A stretch of 15,312 nucleotides of DNA from JBOHCT01 sp050699055 (GCA_050699055.1 JBOHCT010000096.1:1-15312); one strand, 5' to 3'; shown: positions 7,873-14,882, counted from the first letter of the stretch. Made by a program: numbers and translations. The notes: generated by a model from the letters alone, not told the origin.

Positions 7873-8546
7873 GGCCGTCGATCGCCGCACGGGGCGTCTC
7901 CGCCGGCTACCACGGCGTTCCGGTCATCCGCGACGTGGACCTGGCGGTCTGCCCGGGGGAGGTGGTCCTGCTCGCCGGCCCGAACGGCGCGGGGAAGACC
8001 ACCACGGTCATGACGCTCGCCGGGGCGCTGAAGCCGCTGGCCGGTCGCACGGAGATCGATGGCGAAGCCACTGACCTCCCTCTCTTCCGACGCGTCCGAT
8101 GGGGCGTCGGCGTCGTGACAGAGCAGCGGTCGGTTTTCGCCCGGCTGACCCTCGCCGAGAACCTGCGGCTGGGCCGCGGTGCCACTGCGCTGGCTCTCCG
8201 GTATTTCCCCGAGTTGGAGAAGAGGCTGCGGGTGCGGGCGGGCCTGCTGTCCGGCGGCGAGCAGCAGATGCTCTCTCTGGCGCGGGTGCTCGCGGCCCAG
8301 CCCGCGATCATCCTCGCTGACGAGATGTCCCTGGGCCTGGCGCCCGCTGTCGTCACCCGACTGCACGGCGCGCTTCGATCGGCGGCCGACGCCGGCTCCG
8401 CGGTGCTTCTCGTCGAGCAACACGTCCGTCTCGGCCTCGAGGTGGCGGATCGCGCGTGTTTCCTCAGGCGCGGTCGTATCGAGCTTCGCGGTGACGCCGA
8501 CACCATCCGCCGTGACGAAAGCCGGATCGAGCAGATCTACCTGTGA
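7869..8546 (+). CDS. LivF-type ABC transporter ATP-binding protein
   Basis: A 225-residue ATPase whose ATG overlaps the preceding stop (ATGA), implying translational coupling. Walker A GPNGAGKT is at 37-44, the signature LSGGEQQ at 127-133, Walker B IILADE at 147-152 and the switch histidine H185 (LVEQHV). The EQQMLSLARVLAAQP and ADEMSLGLAP segments identify the LivF branch of the HAAT importers. It would pair with the LivG domain of the upstream fusion to power import. Typical LivF proteins are about 230-240 residues, so it is complete. Confidence 0.92.
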   Translation: MRPSIAARGVSAGYHGVPVIRDVDLAVCPGEVVLLAGPNGAGKTTTVMTLAGALKPLAGRTEIDGEATDLPLFRRVRWGVGVVTEQRSVFARLTLAENLRLGRGATALALRYFPELEKRLRVRAGLLSGGEQQMLSLARVLAAQPAIILADEMSLGLAPAVVTRLHGALRSAADAGSAVLLVEQHVRLGLEVADRACFLRRGRIELRGDADTIRRDESRIEQIYL

Positions 8547-8640
8547 GGTGAGCCGAATGAGCGAAGGTCTCTCGCGAGCGGGAGCCGGGCGACGCGTAGT
8601 CACGTGCGTGCGGGCGGGTCGCACCCGGCAGAGGGGAACG

Positions 8641-9918
8641 ATGACGAAGCGTTCGGGGCCGCCGGCGATTCTCCTTGCCGTCTGCCTGGCGGTGACCGCC
8701 TGTGGCGGCGCCGGCTCGGGCAACTCGGCGGAGGGTGGTTCGGGAGACGGTGGCTCCCCCATCAAGATCATGCAGATCAACCTGCCCCCGGTGAACGGGC
8801 AGAACCTCCAGGCCGGGGTGAAAGCCGCCGTCAAGTCGATCAACGCCGACGGGGGCATCGACGGGCACCAGGTGAAGTACGTCTTCTGCAGCTCGGGGAA
8901 GCCGCCCCTCGGCGACCCGAACACGACAGTGGCCTGCGCGCGCAAGGCGGTGCAGGAACACGTCGTGGCCCTGGTGGGCAGCTTCAATATCTTTACCAAA
9001 CAGGTGTACCCGATCATCGACGAAGCGCACACACCAAACATTATCGGAATCGGCGCGGTCAACGCCGACAACACCGATAAGGGGAGCTTCGTCACCGTAG
9101 GAACCGGCTATACCATAATCGCGGGACAGGGCTTCGCTCTCGCCAGGGCCGGCTGCGAGAAACCCGTCGTCATCACCAGGTCGGGAATCCCGACAGACCC
9201 GCAGATCGTCGGCGCCTTCAACGCCGGTGCGAAGGCCGGCGGCGCACAGCCGGTGAAGGCCATCCTCGTCCCTTCGAACGTGCTCGACTTCAGCGCTCCC
9301 GTCGCCCGCGCGCGCAGCGAGGGGGCCGACTGCATCGGGAACGGCTATCCGACGACGGCGCAGACCCAGCCGATCCTGCAGGCGATCAAGAAGAGTGGCG
9401 GGAACATGAAGGTGGCGGTGAACGTCAGTGTGCTCTCCCAGAGCGCGTTGAAGGCGCTCGGCCCGCTGGGCGAAGGGGTCATCGGGGCGGACACCGCGTA
9501 CATCAACGCGCCCGCCACACCGGACGACACAAAAGTCATGACACCGGAGCAGAAGCGGATGGTCGCCGACCTCAAGAAATTCGCGCCCGCGGGTCTCCAG
9601 GAGAACCACCAGCCATGGGCCGGCTACGTCGCGACCAGGGTCTTCGAAGCCGCGGCCAAGCGGGCGCTGGCTCACGGACAACCCCTGACGGGGAAGTCGA
9701 TTCGGCAGGCCCTGGTCCGGATGGATCACCTGAAGACGGGGATCGTCCCGCCGCTCGACTTCACCGAGCCCGGCGGGATCACGTGCGAGCCGAGGGTCTT
9801 CAACGCGAAGGTCAACCTCTTCAAGGTGAAGGACGGCGAGATTACGGCTACGAGCCGCAAGAGTTTCGACATGTCGCAGGCTCTCAGCGCTGCCCCCGCC
9901 CTGAACAGCCTGTGCTGA
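8641..9918 (+). CDS. Branched-chain-amino-acid-type ABC transporter substrate-binding lipoprotein
   Basis: A 425-residue extracytoplasmic solute-binding protein of the type I periplasmic-binding fold (LivK/HAAT class). The chosen ATG 8641 is preceded by GAGGGG and yields a clean lipoprotein signal: MTKR, a hydrophobic core (PPAILLAVCLAV) and the lipobox VTAC with the lipidated C21, then a flexible Gly/Ser stretch. An in-frame ATG at 8557 would bury this signal behind 28 charged residues and is less likely. Conserved features include INADGGIDGHQVKYVFCSS, DPNTTVACARKAVQE and the later IGIGAVNADN region. It is anchored to the outer face of the membrane and hands substrate to the fused permease. 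The ligand is probably the substrate, or a relative of it, handled by the upstream enzymes rather than an amino acid, but that is inference from context. Confidence 0.9.
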   Translation: MTKRSGPPAILLAVCLAVTACGGAGSGNSAEGGSGDGGSPIKIMQINLPPVNGQNLQAGVKAAVKSINADGGIDGHQVKYVFCSSGKPPLGDPNTTVACARKAVQEHVVALVGSFNIFTKQVYPIIDEAHTPNIIGIGAVNADNTDKGSFVTVGTGYTIIAGQGFALARAGCEKPVVITRSGIPTDPQIVGAFNAGAKAGGAQPVKAILVPSNVLDFSAPVARARSEGADCIGNGYPTTAQTQPILQAIKKSGGNMKVAVNVSVLSQSALKALGPLGEGVIGADTAYINAPATPDDTKVMTPEQKRMVADLKKFAPAGLQENHQPWAGYVATRVFEAAAKRALAHGQPLTGKSIRQALVRMDHLKTGIVPPLDFTEPGGITCEPRVFNAKVNLFKVKDGEITATSRKSFDMSQALSAAPALNSLC

Positions 9919-9948
9919 CCGCGGCTGCCCGTGCCGAGGGGAGGGCTC

Positions 9949-10893
9949 TCAGGCGTCCGCTGGTGTGGCCTTCTCAAGGAGGTCGGCGGTGGCCTCACAT
10001 AGCCTGAGTTCCCGGTCACGGTCGTACGCGAAGGGTGCCACCTCGGTTTCCTTGTCGATCACCACGAAGGCGCCGTCGCGAAGGTGCGCCCAGCGGTCGT
10101 CGAGGACGATCGAGGCGAGTGCCGGCGCCGAACTGGACGGGGACGCCATCCCTGGGAAACGCTGCAGGGCCCGCATCATCGCCCGGACGACCGGGCCCTG
10201 CTCCCGGCCCAGCCCGGTGCCTGGCATGAAGCCGGGTTCGAACACGGACACGCGGATCCCGTCGGCGACGCGCCGCTGTAGCTCATGGGCGCAGTACAGG
10301 ATCGCGAGCTTGGACGTGGCGTAGGCGACACCTGCCGTATGGGCGTTTGCAGGGGTTTCGGCGGGTGCGGGGCGGGCGAGATCGACGGGGTCGCGCCACT
10401 CTGGGCCGGGCACGCCGACCATCCGCAGGATCCGAGTTCCGCGGTAGACGTTCGAGCCGAGCAACACGATCCGTGCGGGTGCCGCGAACGAGCCGAGGAG
10501 GTCACCGATGAGCTGGGCATGAGCGAGGTAGTTCACGGCGAAGGTCATCTCGTAGCCGTCGGCGGAGGCGGCCCGGGTGTCGGTGGCCAATCCGGCGTTG
10601 GCCACCAGCGCCCGCAGGGGCCGCACCGCACCCGTGGCGAGGAGGTCCTGCGCCGTGGCCGCCGCAGCCCGAACGTCGGCCAGCCGGGACAGGTCGCAGG
10701 GGATCTCGTGGACCGTCGCCCCGGCCGCGCGTCCCGCGACGGCGACCTCCGTCAGTGTCTCGCCGGGCCTTCCTATCAGGAGCAGGTCGGGGCGGTCGAG
10801 TTCTGCGCGGCCTGCCATCTCCAGCGTGAGGGCCCGGCCCAGCCCCCGGGTCGGGCCGGTGATCATCACCGTTCCAGTGCCAGTAGCTGTCAT
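9949..10893 (-). CDS. Short-chain dehydrogenase/reductase, 314 aa
   Basis: A minus-strand SDR with TGPTRGLG at 12-19 (a TGxxxGxG cofactor motif), CDLSRLADV at 66-74, NAG at 99-101 and the catalytic YATSK pair Y191/K195. The insert between strand 5 and the active-site Tyr (about 150-190) is longer than in classical SDRs and resembles the retinol-dehydrogenase / protochlorophyllide-reductase-like group. The substrate cannot be inferred. ATG 10893 has GGAGG 8 nt upstream. Its 3' end faces the 3' end of the substrate-binding-protein gene 30 bp away; no clear terminator is seen between them. It looks intact, unlike its neighbour upstream, and is the last gene of the minus-strand group. Confidence 0.88.
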   Translation of the reverse strand: MTATGTGTVMITGPTRGLGRALTLEMAGRAELDRPDLLLIGRPGETLTEVAVAGRAAGATVHEIPCDLSRLADVRAAAATAQDLLATGAVRPLRALVANAGLATDTRAASADGYEMTFAVNYLAHAQLIGDLLGSFAAPARIVLLGSNVYRGTRILRMVGVPGPEWRDPVDLARPAPAETPANAHTAGVAYATSKLAILYCAHELQRRVADGIRVSVFEPGFMPGTGLGREQGPVVRAMMRALQRFPGMASPSSSAPALASIVLDDRWAHLRDGAFVVIDKETEVAPFAYDRDRELRLCEATADLLEKATPADA

Positions 10894-10973
10894 CTTTCTG
10901 CCTCCAACAGGCCGAGGCCACGCAGGCTCTCGGCGACGCCGTCCCGGACCGCCTTCAAATCAGTCTCCGTCAA
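10890..10973 (-). CDS. Possible 27-codon leader peptide overlapping the SDR start
   Basis: On the minus strand, TTG at 10973-10971 opens a 27-residue frame (beginning MTETDLKAVRDGVAE and ending LLEAER) that stops at TGA 10892-10890, overlapping the SDR ATG as ATGA. Purine-rich GGAAAGGACAGGAAAG precedes it. I recognise no family. It could be a translationally coupled leader, or simply an untranslated leader that happens to be open. Confidence 0.25.
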   Translation of the reverse strand: MTETDLKAVRDGVAESLRGLGLLEAER

Positions 10974-10993
10974 CTTTCCTGTCCTTTCCTTCG

Positions 10994-11018
10994 GACCGAC
11001 AGTTCGGTGGTATCGGTC
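10994..11018. promoter_or_regulatory. Candidate operator: ACCGA-N4-TCGGT plus nested GACCGA/TCGGTC
   Basis: ACCGA (10995-10999) and TCGGT (11004-11008) are inverted copies around CAGT. A second TCGGTC at 11013-11018 pairs with GACCGA at 10994-10999. The site lies about 100 bp upstream of the minus-strand SDR ATG, where a regulator might bind. The ACCGA-N4-TCGGT shape is common among TetR-family operators. It could be chance in GC-rich DNA. Confidence 0.3.
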
Positions 11019-11077
11019 GCTGGCCCTCGTGCCCCGCGCTCAGCCGCCCGTCGGGTCGGTGCAGCTTGCCCGGCGCC

Positions 11078-11586
11078 TCATGTGGCGGGGCTTTCGAAGT
11101 AGTGGCCTTCGTCGAGGTCCTCGAGGAGCCGGGGGTGGGCGGGATGCCATCCCAGCTCCTTCCGGGTCAGCGCGCTTGAGGTGGGGTTGTCGAGCGCTAC
11201 GAAGGTCCCGAGGAAGCCGAAGTGGGCGTCCGCCTCGTCGCGGGAAGTGCTGACCACCGGCAGGTTGAGGTGGCGGCCGATGAACCCTCGAGCGCTGCCC
11301 CGATCGCCTCGACGGCGCGCAGGTCGGTTGCGGCCCCGCCGGCGTAGTCGCCGACGAAGTCGTCCCTGAAGGCCAGGTGGATGACACCGTCGGCTGCCGC
11401 GGCGGCCTTCCGCAGGCCGTCGGGATCGTCCAGGTCACCGCGGCGCACCCTGGCGCCGGCCGCCGTCAACGCGGCGGCGGAGGAGTCCGAGCGGGCAAGG
11501 CCGACTACCTCGTGCCCCGCTTCGAGGAGTTCGGGTACCACGGCGGAACCGATGTGTCCGCTCGCGCCGGTAACAAAGACACGCAT
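11078..11586 (-). pseudogene. NAD-dependent epimerase/reductase (extended SDR) with internal deletion and frameshift
   Basis: ATG 11586, with GAAGGAG 10 nt upstream, opens an extended-SDR protein: FVTGASGHIG (4-13) is the TGxxGxxG nucleotide-binding motif, then a normal Rossmann core through residue about 101 (AIGAALEG). From about 11285 the frame turns to nonsense and stops at 11197. In another frame the DNA continues as a proper C-terminus of the same family, from FIGRHLNLPVVS through HFGFLGTFVALDNPTSSALT to LDEGHYF, ending at TGA 11080-11078. About 101 plus 69 residues remain of a protein normally near 290, so roughly 115-130 residues, including the YxxxK active site, are missing. The enzyme cannot be functional. 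Confidence 0.85.
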
Positions 11587-11700
11587 GATGGTTCGACTCC
11601 TTCGCGATGACAGGTTGGATCGGGCCCTGCTGCGGCGGATCGGATCGGGTCCAGTCTCGGGATGGCCAGGGTGAGCAGGCTCAGTACGTGCTGCGGGCGC
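11587..11700. other. 114-bp gap between the cupin gene and the epimerase pseudogene
   Basis: This stretch holds the ribosome-binding site of the pseudogene at its left end and three partial copies of GGATCGG(G) (11617-11624, 11637-11643, 11642-11649). I see no convincing promoter, terminator or gene. Confidence 0.4.
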
Positions 11701-12240
11701 TCAGGGCTGCAGCAGTTCCGTTCGGTAACGAGGGGCCAGCCCTTCGGCTTGCGCGATGCGAGCCGCCCGGGCCGCGGCGTCTAGCTCGGGTGGCGGTGCG
11801 GTTCGGCCCGCGACGCGGTCGCCGATGGCGGTGAAGAACTCTTCCTGACCGGGTGGCGCGCAGATGCACAGCAGGCGCGCCGGTTCCTCCGATGAGTTGC
11901 GGAACTGGTGCGGGGCGTTGGCGGGCACGTTGATCGTGGTTCCGGCTGGGGCGGAGCGGGCAGCACCGCGGAAGGTGGCGTCCAGGTGGCCCTCCACGAC
12001 GATGAACGTTTCCTCGAAGTCGTGGCGGTGCTGAGGGGGACCGCCGCCGGGCGGGACGTACATGTCGATGAGCGTGAAGCGACCGCCGGTATCTTCACCG
12101 GACAGCAGGATGGTGTAGGTGTCGCCTACTACGGACAGATGGGGCAGCCTCGGGTCGTCGGGCCTGGCTACCGTGAGCTCACGGCGGAGGTCATCAGGGG
12201 GGATCGGTCCGGGCGCGGGGATCGGGTCGTTGGTGGTCAT
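11701..12240 (-). CDS. Small cupin-domain protein
   Basis: A 179-residue protein with one cupin barrel. Motif 1 is G-GGPPQHRHDFEETFIVVEG (residues 66-84), giving probable metal ligands H71, H73 and E77. Motif 2 is the P-A-N-A-P-H-Q-F-R-N stretch with ligand H111. ATG 12240 has CAGGAG upstream. Such single-domain cupins bind a metal and serve as dioxygenases, isomerases or ligand sensors, so the function is open. The ~30-residue C-terminal helix (AARAARIAQAEG) is ordinary. It lies 57 bp downstream of the TetR gene on the same strand and probably shares its transcript. Confidence 0.88.
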   Translation of the reverse strand: MTTNDPIPAPGPIPPDDLRRELTVARPDDPRLPHLSVVGDTYTILLSGEDTGGRFTLIDMYVPPGGGPPQHRHDFEETFIVVEGHLDATFRGAARSAPAGTTINVPANAPHQFRNSSEEPARLLCICAPPGQEEFFTAIGDRVAGRTAPPPELDAAARAARIAQAEGLAPRYRTELLQP

Positions 12241-12297
12241 CGGGTTTGCTCCTGTTGGTCGCCTGTTGGCGTGGGCGGTTACGTTCCATTCGCCGTC

Positions 12298-12975
12298 TCA
12301 GCTGTCGTCGCCGACGTTGTCAGCGCCGGTGTCGCTGCCGGTGTGCGGCGGAATCGTGGCGCGAGGGCTGGGGCGGTGGTGGAGTCCGTCGATGAGGAGG
12401 TCGACCATGGGCTGGGTGTGGCGGGATTGGTCGGCGTGGGCGGGTAGGCAGAGGCTGGCGACGGCGTGTAGGAGGTCGTTGGGGTCGACGTCGGCGCGGA
12501 TGTCGCCGGCGGCTGCCGCGGATTCCAGCAGGGAGGTGAGGGCGGGGCGGAGGCGCTGGTCGAAGTAGGCGGGCAGGGGGTCGAAGGCGGGGTCGCCGGA
12601 GTGCAGGGCCGCGGCGAGCCCGCGTTTGGTGGCGATGAAGCGGGTGTAGCGCCGCAGCCAGCGTGCCAGCGCCTCGCCGGGCTCGTGCTCGGCCGCCAAA
12701 GCGCGGGCGGCATCGGCGCAGGCGTCGACCTCGTGCCGGAACACGGCCACGACCAGGTCGGAGCGCCGCGGGAAGTGCCGGTAGACGGTGCCGACGCCGA
12801 CGCCGGCGCGGGCGGCGATCTCCCGCACCGGGGCGTCGACACCGGAGGCGGCGAACACCGTCTTGGCGGCCTCGCGCACCGCGTCGATGTTGCGTTGCGC
12901 GTCGGCGCGTATCCGACGTGCCGGACGGCCCGGCATCCCCGGGTCGTCGCTGTGCTCGATCGGGTTCTCGCTCAC
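12298..12975 (-). CDS. TetR-family transcriptional regulator
   Basis: A 225-residue regulator. The N-terminal helix-turn-helix is at about residues 33-72 (AAKTVFAASGVDAPVREIAARAGVGVGTVYRHF), which is the TetR signature, followed by a helical ligand-binding domain (ARWLRRYTRFIATKRGLAAALHSGD). GTG 12975 was chosen because GGAGGAG lies 5 nt upstream and the protein then has normal length; an in-frame upstream start at 13074 would add 33 unlikely residues and place the coding region over the operator repeats. It is divergent from the aldo/keto reductase gene, the classic arrangement for repression of that gene and of itself. Palindromic sites at 12999-13034 in the shared gap are the probable target. 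Confidence 0.92.
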   Translation of the reverse strand: MSENPIEHSDDPGMPGRPARRIRADAQRNIDAVREAAKTVFAASGVDAPVREIAARAGVGVGTVYRHFPRRSDLVVAVFRHEVDACADAARALAAEHEPGEALARWLRRYTRFIATKRGLAAALHSGDPAFDPLPAYFDQRLRPALTSLLESAAAAGDIRADVDPNDLLHAVASLCLPAHADQSRHTQPMVDLLIDGLHHRPSPRATIPPHTGSDTGADNVGDDS

Positions 12976-12988
12976 GCTGCTCCTCCAC

Positions 12989-13018
12989 TTGACTAGCCGG
13001 AAGGATGTTCCGTATGGT
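12989..13018 (+). promoter_or_regulatory. Candidate promoter for the aldo/keto reductase group
   Basis: TTGACT (12989-12994) and TATGGT (13013-13018) are spaced by 18 bp, a reasonable sigma-70-type pair. The left operator palindrome lies between the two boxes and the right one begins 4 bp after the -10 box, so a bound repressor would block it. Confidence 0.45.
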
Positions 13019-13034
13019 CCTGGAACATCGTTCC
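12999..13034. promoter_or_regulatory. Two tandem near-palindromic operators, GGAAS-N3-GTTCC
   Basis: GGAAGGATGTTCC (12999-13011) and GGAACATCGTTCC (13022-13034) are two copies of a 13-bp dyad, the second perfect in its 5-bp arms. Their centres are 23 bp apart, about two helical turns. Together they also form an exact 8-bp inverted repeat, GATGTTCC/GGAACATC (13004-13011 and 13022-13029). The site is between tetR and the divergent reductase, as expected for binding of two TetR dimers. Confidence 0.7.
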
Positions 13035-13068
13035 GCTTCGGATCATCATAGGGCACCGAAGCGGTGCC
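13033..13068. repeat. Overlapping inverted repeats in the reductase leader
   Basis: CCGCTTCGG (13033-13041) and CCGAAGCGG (13056-13064) are exact 9-bp inverted copies with a 14-nt loop. GGCACC (13052-13057) and GGTGCC (13063-13068) form a second, mutually exclusive 6-bp hairpin. No U-run follows. They may be alternative RNA folds in the leader or further protein-binding sites. Confidence 0.45.
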
Positions 13069-13100
13069 GGCCACACACCACCACCTCTGGGAGGACAGTC

Positions 13101-14151
13101 ATGCAGTACCGCACGCTGGGCCGGACCGGGCATCAAGGTCAGCCCCTACGCGCTCGGCGCGATGATGTTCGGGGCCATCGGCAACCCCGACCACGACGAC
13201 TCGATCCGCATCATCCACAAGGCGCTGGACGCGGGGATCAACGTCATCGACACCGCCGACCTCTACTCCCACGGCGAGTCAGAAGAGATCGTCGGCAAGG
13301 CCCTCGAGGGCCGCCGGGACAGCGTCGTCCTCGCCACCAAGGGAGGCTCTCCCATGGGTGGTGACGTCGGCGGTGTCACCGACACCGACCCCAACCGACA
13401 AGGCGCCTCGCGGCGCTGGCTGGTGCGTGCTATCGATGACTCGCTGCGCCGACTGCAGACCGACTACCTCGACCTGTTTCAGCTGCGACCCGATCCGGAC
13501 ACCGACGTCGAGGAGACACTCTCCGCCCTCACCGATCTGGTACGAGCAGGCAAGGTCCGGGCATTCGGCAGCTCGTCGATGCCCGCATCGGACATCGTCG
13601 AGGCGCAATGGGTCGCCGAGCGGCGCGGCCTGCACCGGTTTCGTACCGAACAGCCGCCGTACTCGATCCTCAACCGAGGAATCGAACGCGAGGTGCTGCC
13701 CGTCTGCCAGCGCTACGGGATGGGCACCCTGGTCTGGTCCCCGCTCGCGCAGGGGATGCTCACCGGCCGCTACCGCAAGAACCAGACCACCGACACCCAC
13801 CGGGCCGGCTTCGGCTTCACTCACCTTAGCGACGAGCACCGGCTTGATGCTGTTGAGCAGCTCATCCCGCTCGCCCAGGATGCCGGGATCTCGCTGACAC
13901 ACCTGGCCATGGCCTTCGCCATCGCCCACCCCGGCGTCACCTCCGCGATCATCGGGCCGCGGACGATGGACCACCTCGACGACCTGCTCGCGGGAGCCGA
14001 CGTCACACTCACCGACGAGACCCTGGACCGCATCGACGAGATCGTCCCACCGGGTACCGACGTGGGCCGGCTCGACATGTTCTACGACCCGCCCGCCATC
14101 CAGCAGACCGCGCTGCGCCGCCGCCCGACCGACGAACGCGCCGCCGCCTGA
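13101..14151 (+). pseudogene. Aldo/keto reductase, frameshifted after codon 9 and lacking the active-site His
   Basis: ATG 13101 has an excellent ribosome-binding site (GGGAGG, 6 nt away) and begins MQYRTLGRTG, the usual AKR start. One extra G in the GGG at 13128-13130 then shifts the frame. Removing it continues GIKVSPYALGAMMFG and joins the long frame to 14151, giving a 349-residue AKR. In restored numbering D50 and Y55 (IDTADLY) and K80 (LATK) of the catalytic tetrad are present. The fourth residue, His, is missing: the family motif LxQxHRPDP reads LFQLRPDP here (13480-13494), as if one codon were deleted. Translation from the internal ATG 13162 would lack the first barrel strand. A frameshift in a G-run could be a sequencing error, but the missing His would remain. 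Confidence 0.82.
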
Positions 14152-14259
14152 ACCGACCACGGGTGAGCCCGACGTCGGTGCCGGGAGCGCCAGCGCGCGT
14201 CTCCTGCTCGACCCGACACTGCGGCGCCGCTGACCATCCGAGAAAGGACCGACGACTCC

Positions 14260-14681
14260 ATGTCCAACACACCCCGACCCATTTCGGGATCTTGACCGCC
14301 CCCATGCAGGTCGACTACCACGACATCCTGCGGGTCTGGCGCGAGGCCGACACGATCCCGGAGATCGAACATGCCTGGCTGTTCGATCACCTCATGCCGA
14401 TCGTCGGCGACCCGAACGGACCGATCTACGAAGGCTGGACACTGCTCTCGGCGCTTGCCGCACAGACCGAACGGCTGCGCCTCGGCCTAATGGTGACCAG
14501 CAACCGCTTCCGCCCGCCCGCCATGCTGGCCAAGATCGCCACGACCGTCGACATCGTCTCCGGCGGACGGCTCGACTTCGGTATCGGCGCCGGCTCACGG
14601 CCCGCGATCGACACCCCCACCACCTTCCGCCAGTGGTGCGAGGACACCCTCAAGCCCGCCGTGTCGCGAACGGGAGGCTGA
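14260..14681 (+). pseudogene. LLM-class (F420/flavin-dependent) oxidoreductase, frameshifted and truncated
   Basis: ATG 14260, with GAGAAAGGA upstream, reads MSNTPRP and then stops at TGA 14293-14295. Adding one base in the C-run near 14278-14280 continues into HFGILTAPMQVDYHDILRVWREAD, a typical start of bacterial-luciferase-like oxidoreductases. The conserved core follows: EHAWLFDHLMP, EGWTLLSALAAQTERLRLGLMVTSNRFRPP and IVSGGRLDFGIGAGSRP. The family runs to about 290-300 residues; here it ends after about 140, right after GAGSRP, with an unrelated-looking tail (TFRQWCEDTLKPAV) and TGA 14679-14681. A shortened product could start at ATG 14304. The second half of the barrel is lost, so activity is unlikely. 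Confidence 0.75.
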
Positions 14682-14682
14682 C

Positions 14683-14775
14683 ATGGGCCGGAAAGAACGG
14701 GACGCCCTCGACGAGCTGATGCGGGCGGGCTCGGCCGGAGGGGAGGATGAGGGAGCGACCGGACGAGCCGCCTGA
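14683..14775 (+). CDS. 30-codon ORF, possibly the N-terminal remnant of a hydrolase
   Basis: ATG 14683 lies one base after the preceding stop and has GGGAGG 6 nt upstream, so it should be translated. It encodes 30 residues, beginning MGRKERDALDELMRAG and ending ATGRAA. The first part is reminiscent of the N-terminus of some alpha/beta-hydrolase-fold esterases, but I cannot establish this. It may be a small protein or, more likely given its broken neighbours, the start of a deleted gene. Confidence 0.35.
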   Translation: MGRKERDALDELMRAGSAGGEDEGATGRAA

Positions 14776-14831
14776 GCGTTTGGCCTACAAATTTGGACCG
14801 GCGCGCGGCCGCCGTTGTGTCTCTCGTGTGC

Positions 14832-14882
14832 TTGACAGTCCGAGCCGAAGGCACCAAGATCGTTGACAGTCTTGCTGACTGT
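14832..14882. promoter_or_regulatory. Repeated TTGACAGTC with an inverted copy upstream of the ABC ATPase
   Basis: TTGACAGTC occurs at 14832-14840 and again at 14863-14871, a 31-bp period. The second copy is followed by its inverse: ACAGTC (14866-14871), loop TTGCT, GACTGT (14877-14882). TTGACA matches a -35 box, but no good -10 box lies at the right distance from either copy. The region 14776-14955 has no gene; this looks like the operator/promoter of the ATPase gene at 14956. Confidence 0.45.

Noticed and set aside
8179..8640. An N-terminal extension of the substrate-binding protein, or a separate gene here
   Set aside because: It overlaps livF in another frame and would bury the lipoprotein signal; ATG 8641 with GAGGGG and a VTAC lipobox is the natural start.
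9919..9948. A bidirectional terminator between the convergent genes
   Set aside because: Only a weak GAG/CTC pairing and no U-run on either strand.
11599..11700. A minus-strand open stretch with HVLSLLTLAIPRLDPI, faintly like the end of an ECF sigma factor
   Set aside because: Short, no start site, no further similarity; likely chance.
12320..12988. A 222-residue minus-strand frame in another phase over the TetR gene
   Set aside because: Arg/Pro-rich shadow with no domain; the TetR frame has a complete helix-turn-helix and a strong ribosome-binding site.
13279..14160. A minus-strand frame opposite the aldo/keto reductase
   Set aside because: Gly/Val/Asp-rich antisense shadow without recognisable motifs.
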